DNA of 18,935 bases from an uncultured Porphyromonadaceae bacterium (GTDB lineage: Bacteria > Bacteroidota > Bacteroidia > Bacteroidales > Muribaculaceae). The DNA lies in NCBI GenBank assembly GCA_902489275.1, contig CABTZK010000030.1:1-18935 (forward strand), read 5' to 3'. The notes under the pieces were generated by a model that saw nothing but the letters and a program-made list of their open reading frames with translations, was not told the DNA's origin and did no database searches. Shown here in pieces: positions 12,937 through 18,935 of this stretch. Positions within the stretch are counted from its first letter, which is position 1, and each line of letters begins with the position of its first letter. The translations under genes were made by a program, and so were the position numbers.

Positions 12937-15780
12937 ATGAAAAAGGAACTATTGACTTTGACGCTTGTGCTTGCTGCTGTTACCATTTGTGCCAGCGGCA
13001 GCCCCAGTGTCGTGAAGGATAAGGCTTTTTACGAAAGCATCACTTATCAATGGAATGATGAATCGAACAACATCCACACCAGCAACCTGACCGAAGTGGC
13101 CACTGACCCGCACCAAGTCATGGCGATGATCAAAGAGGTGTTCACCAACCGCAACATCCCAGGTATCTATTATGGCGGATACACACAACAAGGGGATCGA
13201 GAGGGCCCAGTCTCCTACGACATCAGCAAATACGAAGGGAATACTGGACTTGAGAATCAATGGAAGATTCCACAAGGCGAGCATCAACCCAACGAGGAAG
13301 GCTACACGACTTTGATGGTTTTCGTGAAAAACAGCTGGGGAAAAGGCGCGGGATACCACTTTTTTGATGACGCGCTGACCTACATCGGCGAAGCGATTGA
13401 CTCGGTGAAACTCCTGTATGACGCCACCCGCTTTAACGCTGACTCCATCACTCCCAACCCTGGCACGCTTTACAAGCTCTCGGGCGCGGCCAACCGCTTC
13501 TATTTTATTTCCAAAGGGCGAGCCAGGCGAAGAGGTGGTGATGACAACGATAGCATTGCCGGGTACTCGTCGTTCTACGGCATGTTTGAGGAATACAGCC
13601 CTGTGGGAATCAACGACTCGACGGGCTTGGAAAACTTCTATGCCAAGATGACAGGCGGCGAGACGTTCAAAGTGAGCCATGACTGTACCTCGGTACCCAG
13701 CAATGATCACTACTTCTGCATGTCGGGGGTTAACGGAACGGAACAATTTGTGCTGAACGATTTGGCTTTCTTTATCCCTGACAAGAGATTGACAAGTTGG
13801 AGCAAGCGAGACATCGACGGCACAACGCCATCCCGCTACGCCAACTATTACGAGCCTAACGCTCCCACCTGTGGCCTTTACACCATCCACCTAACGGCCA
13901 GCGGCGCGCAAAACGAGGATGAAGGCAAGTGGGACATCACCTTGAACTGGACCTCGAAACTCGACGAGATTACGGGCAACACGGTGAATCAAGACTTCTC
14001 TATCTTCGTGAAAGATGAGACAACTGGCGAGCTCACCCCCTTGCTGGACGCAGAGGGCAACCCCGTGGTCGTACACGGCGGCTACACCTACACCTACACC
14101 GTCGACAAGGAGGAGCATGGGCGCAACATCACCTACGTGGTGACGGGGAAACCCGCGGGCGCGCCGTTTAGCGAGGTGTCCTCTAACGAGGCCAAGGTGG
14201 GCGTGCCGGGAATGGACGCGAACGAGCGGCTGATTCTTGGCATTTGCACCGAGACCGAGAGCGAGTACATCCTGGCGCAGGAGGTGAACCAGTACAGGAA
14301 CTACGTGAAGATGTCGAACGCCCAAGGCACATCCATCACCGGGGGCAACCTTGACCCTGACAAGCACCCGCAATTCACGTTCTACCGCTACCCCAATAGC
14401 GAGAATGAGGTTCCCGTGCCGTTTGCCACCATGGAGATTAAAAGCAAGGAAGGGCTTAACTATCACTATGAGGTGACTTATGCCCATCAAGACGGCGCCG
14501 TCGAGAGCAAGTATCCCGCTAAAACAGGCACTTTCACTTGCGCCGACGAAAGTAATGCCGATGTTGACTTTGGGAATTTCAAGGTTTGTGACCAATTCAA
14601 CGCATCGACAGCCGAGAACGCCCATTCCAGGAAATACTATTACCGCGTGACATTCAAGAATGATGACCTGGGCGAGAGCGAGGACTACCACAGCCCATTC
14701 AACGACATCAAGGTCTACAAGACGACCGCCACAACCGACGAGCAGCCCTTCACCATGGAGCAGGTAGTGCGCGACAGCGTGCGCTCGACGCGCCTGGCCC
14801 TGAGTGACGAAATGCCTCGCCTGGCCATCACGGCTCTCGAGAAAGACTTTGCCATCCAGCAGTATGAGGCTCGTCAAGTGACCAATCCAGAAAAAACCGA
14901 GTCCACGATGTTTGGCCACGCCCAGCGCCTGGCCGATGCGGGGCGCTACGGAATCTTTGAGCAAGACCAGCACGTGAGTGACGTTGCCCACACCGACGGC
15001 GCTCGCATTCACCACAATGGCTTTGGATTCGGCTCGGCCTATTTCTTCCCAGTCATCAGCACCTACCGGGGCAATCCTGCCGACAACAACATCAACACCT
15101 ATGGCGCTCCACTGCTGCCCACGGCTCGCGTGGGTATAGAGGCCACGGCCAACGAGGAGAAAGTGTCGACCTACACGTTCAGCAAGGACGGCGTGCAAGG
15201 GCGCTACTACGTCACACAGTTCTCCATCCTGCCCAAGGGGGTCGACTTGGAAGAGGTCGTGAAATTCAGAATCTGGAGACAAACCCCCGACGGGACAGCG
15301 ATGGAGGTGGCCAGTGAATACCTGCCAAGGCTTCGCCAAGACAGTCACCCTGTGGACATCGTGGTGACAGACGGCACTCCAGCCATTGCCGAGGAGCAAA
15401 AGCCTGAATTCAGCATCCATGGCATCGTATCGATGCAGCCCACCAGCGATGGCACCCAGGTTACAGCCTTTGACGTGTTCGGGGCAAAACTGCTGGAGGA
15501 GAGCGAGACGATGAGCGTGACCTACTTGATCAGGATGTACTGCAAGCCATCGCTTGATGGAAACGAGATGGGCTACTACATTGCCGAGACGACCGCCGAG
15601 GTCACCTTCACCCACGAGACACCCACCTCAATTGACGATGTGAATGCGCTGAACATGCTAACCAAGACCCAGTATATCAACCCCTTGGGTCAAGTTTCGA
15701 GCACACCCTTTGGCGGCGTGAACATCGTTGTGAGCACCTACAGCAACGGAATGGTTATAAAAACGAAAAAAGTATTCTAA
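12937..15780 (+). CDS. large secreted protein with type IX-like C-terminal tail, function unknown
   Basis: I do not recognise the function of this 947-residue protein. It starts with a clear signal peptide (MKKELLTLTLVLAAVTICASG, cleavage near 20-22). Residues about 25-310 form a domain of mixed beta character with no catalytic motif that I can identify. From about 313 to 428 the pattern (YTIHLTAS, then ITYVVTGKP and SSNEAKVGVPG) suggests a fibronectin-III-like or similar beta-sandwich. More beta-rich domains follow. The last 51 residues, from SIDDV through YINPLGQV, PFGGVNIVVSTYSNG and the basic KTKKVF end, resemble the C-terminal tails of Bacteroidales proteins exported or anchored by a type IX-like route. 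So it is probably at the cell surface or released. It is monocistronic, with the repeat array upstream and a hairpin downstream; the divergent AraC protein is its likely regulator. Confidence 0.8.
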   Translation: MKKELLTLTLVLAAVTICASGSPSVVKDKAFYESITYQWNDESNNIHTSNLTEVATDPHQVMAMIKEVFTNRNIPGIYYGGYTQQGDREGPVSYDISKYEGNTGLENQWKIPQGEHQPNEEGYTTLMVFVKNSWGKGAGYHFFDDALTYIGEAIDSVKLLYDATRFNADSITPNPGTLYKLSGAANRFYFISKGRARRRGGDDNDSIAGYSSFYGMFEEYSPVGINDSTGLENFYAKMTGGETFKVSHDCTSVPSNDHYFCMSGVNGTEQFVLNDLAFFIPDKRLTSWSKRDIDGTTPSRYANYYEPNAPTCGLYTIHLTASGAQNEDEGKWDITLNWTSKLDEITGNTVNQDFSIFVKDETTGELTPLLDAEGNPVVVHGGYTYTYTVDKEEHGRNITYVVTGKPAGAPFSEVSSNEAKVGVPGMDANERLILGICTETESEYILAQEVNQYRNYVKMSNAQGTSITGGNLDPDKHPQFTFYRYPNSENEVPVPFATMEIKSKEGLNYHYEVTYAHQDGAVESKYPAKTGTFTCADESNADVDFGNFKVCDQFNASTAENAHSRKYYYRVTFKNDDLGESEDYHSPFNDIKVYKTTATTDEQPFTMEQVVRDSVRSTRLALSDEMPRLAITALEKDFAIQQYEARQVTNPEKTESTMFGHAQRLADAGRYGIFEQDQHVSDVAHTDGARIHHNGFGFGSAYFFPVISTYRGNPADNNINTYGAPLLPTARVGIEATANEEKVSTYTFSKDGVQGRYYVTQFSILPKGVDLEEVVKFRIWRQTPDGTAMEVASEYLPRLRQDSHPVDIVVTDGTPAIAEEQKPEFSIHGIVSMQPTSDGTQVTAFDVFGAKLLEESETMSVTYLIRMYCKPSLDGNEMGYYIAETTAEVTFTHETPTSIDDVNALNMLTKTQYINPLGQVSSTPFGGVNIVVSTYSNGMVIKTKKVF

Positions 15781-15814
15781 ATTCTGTTTGTTTTCATCTA
15801 CACATTCGGTGTAC

Positions 15815-15848
15815 AGGGCGTTACCTCGCAAGGGTGCGCCCTTCTTGA
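15815..15848 (+). terminator. candidate terminator of the secreted-protein gene
   Basis: AGGGCG (15815-15820) pairs with CGCCCT (15837-15842), and ACC with GGT pair again inside, forming a stable two-part stem 34 bases after the stop codon. The tail is TCTTG, poor in T, so it may instead be another kind of structured element. Confidence 0.45.
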
Positions 15849-15959
15849 TTTCAAGGGTGTGGGGGATTCCAAGGACGTGTGGCGGCGCAAAGGAGTGAAA
15901 AATGGGGGATTCACAAATTTCTGGCTTGGCTATGGCGTGATAGATTGGAAAGTTTTTCG

Positions 15960-15967
15960 TATCTTTG
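15960..15967 (+). promoter_or_regulatory. -7 promoter element of the small membrane gene-dxs-trkA unit
   Basis: TATCTTTG fits TAnnTTTG and stands 30 bases before the ATG of the small membrane protein. No -33 TTTG at the right distance was found. Confidence 0.5.
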
Positions 15968-15997
15968 CAAGTTGAACTCACGTAATGTCTTTTTTCG

Positions 15998-16174
15998 ATG
16001 AACGCAAGCAATATCTTCAGGTTCGGATTTGTGGGGCTGCTGTGGGTGGGCTTAGTCTACTACATCCTGAGCGCCTCCCAAGCCACCTTGATGACCTACT
16101 TTGCCATTGTGGCATCGGGCATTATCATTTTTGTACCCATGTATAAAAAATATATTAAGAACAAAAAAGACTGA
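15998..16174 (+). CDS. small two-helix membrane protein
   Basis: This gene encodes 58 residues, from MNASNIFRFGF to the lysine-rich end YKKYIKNKKD. Two hydrophobic segments (about 8-25, FRFGFVGLLWVGLVYYIL, and 32-48, MTYFAIVASGIIIFVPM) are joined by a short polar turn, and the basic C-terminus predicts that both ends are cytoplasmic. It follows a -7 promoter element by 30 bases and ends 16 bases before dxs, so it is probably the first gene of that operon. I do not recognise a function. The mix of hydrophobic codons and fit to the promoter and operon argue that it is real although short. Confidence 0.72.
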   Translation: MNASNIFRFGFVGLLWVGLVYYILSASQATLMTYFAIVASGIIIFVPMYKKYIKNKKD

Positions 16175-16190
16175 CGAATACCTGATAACA

Positions 16191-18107
16191 ATGACCAACA
16201 ACAACTATACGAAAGAGCACTTTCCGCTATTGACCAACATCGACTCACCAGCTGACCTCAAGCGGCTCAAAGTCGAGCAGTTGCCACAAGTGTGCCAAGA
16301 GCTGCGCGCCTTCATCATCCATGCCCTGTCGGTCAACCCCGGGCATTTCGCATCGAGCATGGGTGCCGTTGAAATCAATGTGGCGCTCCACTATGTGTTC
16401 AACACCCCCTACGACCGGCTGGTGTGGGACGTGGGGCACCAGGCCTACGCCCACAAGATATTGACCGGGCGGCGTGACCGCTTCGACACCAATCGCAAGC
16501 TGAACGGGCTGAGCGGTTTCCCCAACCCGAGCGAGAGCGAGTATGACACGTTCATGGCAGGCCATGCCAGCAATTCCATTTCGGCAGCGCTGGGCATGTC
16601 GCTGGCCTCGGAGCTCAAAGGTGTCCACGACCGCAAGGTTGTGGCCATCATCGGCGACGCGTCGATTGGCGGCGGGCTGGCCTTTGAGGCCATCAACAAC
16701 GCATCGATCAACAACAACAACCTGCTCATCGTGCTCAACGACAACGACATGTCGATTGACCGCCCGGTGGGTGCGCTGGGTCAGTACATGACCGATATAT
16801 CCACCTCAAAACGCTATAACACGTTCCGCTACAAGACCTACCAGTTCTTTCGCCGGCACCACATCATCAGCGACCGTGGCCGGGGGTTAACGCTGCGCTT
16901 CAACAACGCCGTGAAGTCGCTGCTCACTGGGCAGCAGAACATCTTTGAGGGGCTCAACATTCGCTATTTCGGTCCCTTTGACGGGCATGATGTGGTGAAA
17001 CTCGTGAAAATCTTCAACGACGTGAAAGACATGACCGGCCCCAAGCTCATTCACCTGCACACGGTGAAAGGAAAGGGCTACAAGCCAGCCGAGGCCGACC
17101 CCACCACGTGGCACTCGCCTGGGCGCTTCGACGAGGCGACTGGCGAGCGTGAGAAGAGCGACAACGAGGGCAAACCACTCAAGTATCAATATGTGTTTGG
17201 CAAGACCCTCGTGGAACTGGCCAAGCAAAACCCTAAAATCGTGGGGGTGACGGCCGCGATGCCCACAGGCACGTCGATGTCGATGCTCCAGCAGGAAATG
17301 CCCAAGCGTACCTTTGACGTGGGCATCAGCGAAGGCCACGCGGTGACTTTCTCGGGCGGCTTGGCCAAGGAAGGGATGCATCCCTTTGTGGCCATCTACA
17401 GCAGCTTCCTGCAACGAGGCTACGATGAAATCATTCACGATGTGGCCATCCAGCACTTGCCCATCACCTTCTGCATCGACCGTGCAGGCATCGTGGGCGA
17501 GGACGGGGTGACCCACCACGGCGAGTTTGACTTGGCCTACTTGCGTTGCATTCCCGGCATGACCGTGAGCGCGCCTATGGACGAGCACGACCTGCGCCAC
17601 CTGATGTACACGTCGCAACTCGACGGGATGGGACCGTTTGCCATTCGCTATCCCCGCGGGCGGAGCGTGCATCCCGACTGGTCGTGCGCCATGAAAGCGT
17701 TGCCCGTCGGCAAGGGGCGAAAACTCACCGAGGGCGATGACGTGGCCATCTTGAGCATCGGGCACATTGGCAACAACGTGGTCCAAGCCGTGAAACAGCT
17801 CCAAAGCCAAGGCATTCATGCCGCCCACTACGACATGATTTTCCTCAAGCCCATCGACGAGGACTTGCTCCGGGAGGCGGCCGCCAAGCATCGCCACATG
17901 GTGACGGTTGAAGACGGCACCACCACGGGAGGCCTGGGCAGCGCGGTAGCCGAATGGCTGGCCGAGCACGGATGCCAGGCTCGCCTGCTGCGCATGGGCA
18001 TCCCCGACGAGTTTGTGCAACAAGGCACGGTAGCCGAGCTGCAGCGCGCTTGCGGCATCGACAGCGACTCTATCGCAACCCGAGTAAAAGACTTTTTAAA
18101 GAATTGA
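16191..18107 (+). CDS. dxs: 1-deoxy-D-xylulose-5-phosphate synthase
   Basis: Dxs condenses pyruvate and glyceraldehyde 3-phosphate with thiamine diphosphate, the entry step of the MEP pathway to isoprenoids, including the menaquinone side chain. The 638-residue length is normal when ATG at 16191 is used; the frame is open further upstream, but that part overlaps the small membrane gene. Landmarks are NPGHFASSMGAVE with His52, WDVGHQAYAHK (79-89), the cofactor segment GDASIGGGLAFEAINN through LNDNDMSID (155-190), DVGISEGHAVTFSGGLA with catalytic Glu381, and IDRAGIVGEDGVTHHG (429-444). GDA for GDG and EGH for EQH differ from the E. coli enzyme but, as I recall, are usual in Bacteroidetes. The C-terminal transketolase domain with EDGTTTGGLGSAV is intact. 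trkA follows four bases after the stop. Confidence 0.96.
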   Translation: MTNNNYTKEHFPLLTNIDSPADLKRLKVEQLPQVCQELRAFIIHALSVNPGHFASSMGAVEINVALHYVFNTPYDRLVWDVGHQAYAHKILTGRRDRFDTNRKLNGLSGFPNPSESEYDTFMAGHASNSISAALGMSLASELKGVHDRKVVAIIGDASIGGGLAFEAINNASINNNNLLIVLNDNDMSIDRPVGALGQYMTDISTSKRYNTFRYKTYQFFRRHHIISDRGRGLTLRFNNAVKSLLTGQQNIFEGLNIRYFGPFDGHDVVKLVKIFNDVKDMTGPKLIHLHTVKGKGYKPAEADPTTWHSPGRFDEATGEREKSDNEGKPLKYQYVFGKTLVELAKQNPKIVGVTAAMPTGTSMSMLQQEMPKRTFDVGISEGHAVTFSGGLAKEGMHPFVAIYSSFLQRGYDEIIHDVAIQHLPITFCIDRAGIVGEDGVTHHGEFDLAYLRCIPGMTVSAPMDEHDLRHLMYTSQLDGMGPFAIRYPRGRSVHPDWSCAMKALPVGKGRKLTEGDDVAILSIGHIGNNVVQAVKQLQSQGIHAAHYDMIFLKPIDEDLLREAAAKHRHMVTVEDGTTTGGLGSAVAEWLAEHGCQARLLRMGIPDEFVQQGTVAELQRACGIDSDSIATRVKDFLKN

Positions 18108-18111
18108 AAAA

Positions 18112-18911
18112 ATGAAAATTGTGATTGCCGGCGCTGGTGAAGTAGGGAGTCACCTGGCGAAGATGCTGAGCAACGAGGATCAAGACATTATCATCCTCGA
18201 CACCGACGAGAAGCGTCTGAACAACTTGGAGAACTACAATCTCATGACCTACTTTGGGAGTGCCACGTCGTTTAAAGTCCTCAAGGAGGTGGGCGTGAGC
18301 GATCACACCGACTTGTTTATCGCTGTCACCTCCCAGGAGACGCGCAACTTAGTAGCCTGCTCGATGGCCAAGAGCATGGGAGCAAAAAAGACGGTTGCGC
18401 GCATCGACAACTTCGAGTTCCTCGGCAAGGAACACGCCAAATACTTCGCACAGCTTGGCGTGAATGACCTCATCTATCCCGAATACTTGGCCGCCAAGGA
18501 AATCAGAACCGCACTGCAACATTCCTGGGCGAGAAACTGGTTTGAGCTATTCGACGGCGAACTCATTGTGGCGGCGGTGAAAATACGCGACAACTCAACC
18601 ATCAAGGGGAAACGCCTGCGCGAGATGGCCAACATCGCCGACTTCATGCACGTGAGCGCCATCAAGCGGAACCACGAGACCATCATTCCTGGTGGCGACG
18701 ACATGGTGAGAAGCAACGACATCATCTATATCGCCACCACCAACGAGCACGTGAAAGAAGTGCTTGAAGTGTGCGGCAAGGTGCATCTTCCCGTCGAGAA
18801 ACTGATGATTATGGGCGGCAGCCCCGTTGCCGTCCAGATTGCCAAGACACTTGGCGACCATGTGAAAATCAAAATCATTGAGCCTGACCAGGAGCGCTGC
18901 CAGTATCTCGC
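18112..18911 (+). CDS. trkA: Trk potassium uptake regulator TrkA, 3'-truncated
   Basis: TrkA is the cytoplasmic nucleotide-binding subunit that gates the TrkH potassium channel. About 266 of the usual ~450 residues are present. The N-terminal Rossmann fold has the dinucleotide motif GAGEVG (7-12) and the acidic residue of ILDTDEKRL at the end of the second strand. A TrkA-C domain follows (about 130-215, with STIKGKRLREMANI and GGDDMVRSNDIIYI), and then the second Rossmann fold begins with KLMIMGGSPVAVQIAK. The frame stays open to the window end, but the last 24 bases are adapter sequence, so the true gene is cut at about 18911 and the final residues of the translation are not real. It follows dxs by four bases. 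trkH would be expected next. Confidence 0.9.
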
Positions 18912-18935
18912 AGATCGGAAGAGCACACGTCTGAA
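18912..18935. other. Illumina sequencing adapter left on the contig end
   Basis: The last 24 bases begin AGATCGGAAGAGC and continue with the standard TruSeq read-1 adapter sequence, without a visible mismatch. They are not part of the genome. Anything called across this junction is an artefact. Confidence 0.96.

Noticed and set aside
13891..15615. Long minus-strand open frame of 574 codons opposite the secreted-protein gene
   Set aside because: It is the mirror of a GC-rich, well-formed coding frame. Its translation is rich in His, Val and Gly with no domain, and the plus-strand protein has a signal peptide and a conserved tail.
15658..16011. Minus-strand open frame of 117 codons across the secreted gene's end and the intergenic region
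   Set aside because: It reads through the hairpin and the dxs-operon promoter element and has no start signal. The intergenic part may reflect a repeat, noted separately.
16887..18023. Minus-strand open frame of 378 codons inside dxs
   Set aside because: Dxs is unambiguous on the plus strand and the minus translation has the usual His/Val-rich shadow composition.
1..18935. Search for CRISPR arrays, tRNA and rRNA genes
   Set aside because: No spaced direct repeats of CRISPR size and no tRNA T-arm or rRNA-like sequence were noticed. The only tandem repeats (12731-12816) have no spacers.

Overview
The window reads as a contig from an uncultured or metagenome-derived member of the Bacteroidales, most likely near Muribaculaceae or Prevotellaceae (family placement is inference). 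The signs are promoters of the Bacteroidetes form (TAnnTTTG at -7) ahead of several genes, weak or absent Shine-Dalgarno sequences, an outer-membrane barrel protein with a carboxypeptidase-regulatory-like front domain, a 7TM-AraC regulator, a long secreted protein with a type IX-like C-terminal tail, and a Bacteroidetes-type Dxs. The left end lies inside an IS982-like transposase. The last 24 bases match the start of a standard Illumina adapter, so both ends are assembly ends, not natural boundaries.

Layout. 1-704: 3' part of an IS982-family element. 734-4574: an etfB-etfA-acyl-CoA dehydrogenase operon with a clear promoter and a strong terminator, a flavin electron-transfer module. 4578-8440: an AT-richer, rearranged stretch with a beta-carbonic anhydrase (minus strand), a gene-free region, a broken Xre-type regulator, an outer-membrane barrel protein and a fragment of an AAA-type ATPase gene cut at both ends. 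8445-9661: a COG0523 (CobW-type) metal-chaperone GTPase with a histidine-rich loop (minus). 9932-11415: a two-gene menaquinone unit, a hotdog thioesterase (MenI-like) overlapping isochorismate synthase (MenF).

11445-15842: a membrane-anchored AraC regulator facing away from a 947-residue secreted protein of unknown function. Their shared intergenic region carries four tandem 21-22 bp repeats, each with an internal dyad, placed just upstream of the secreted gene's probable promoter. This is the best candidate for an undescribed regulatory system here: a membrane sensor-regulator, its operator array and a surface or secreted target. 15960-18911: a 58-residue two-helix membrane protein, dxs (first step of the MEP isoprenoid pathway) and a truncated trkA (potassium uptake regulator), all on the plus strand in close succession.

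MenI/MenF and Dxs both feed menaquinone synthesis (the naphthoquinone head and the isoprenoid tail), and the Etf/acyl-CoA dehydrogenase module is a redox system. Their closeness may be chance. All functional calls rest on motifs read by eye; no database search was possible.
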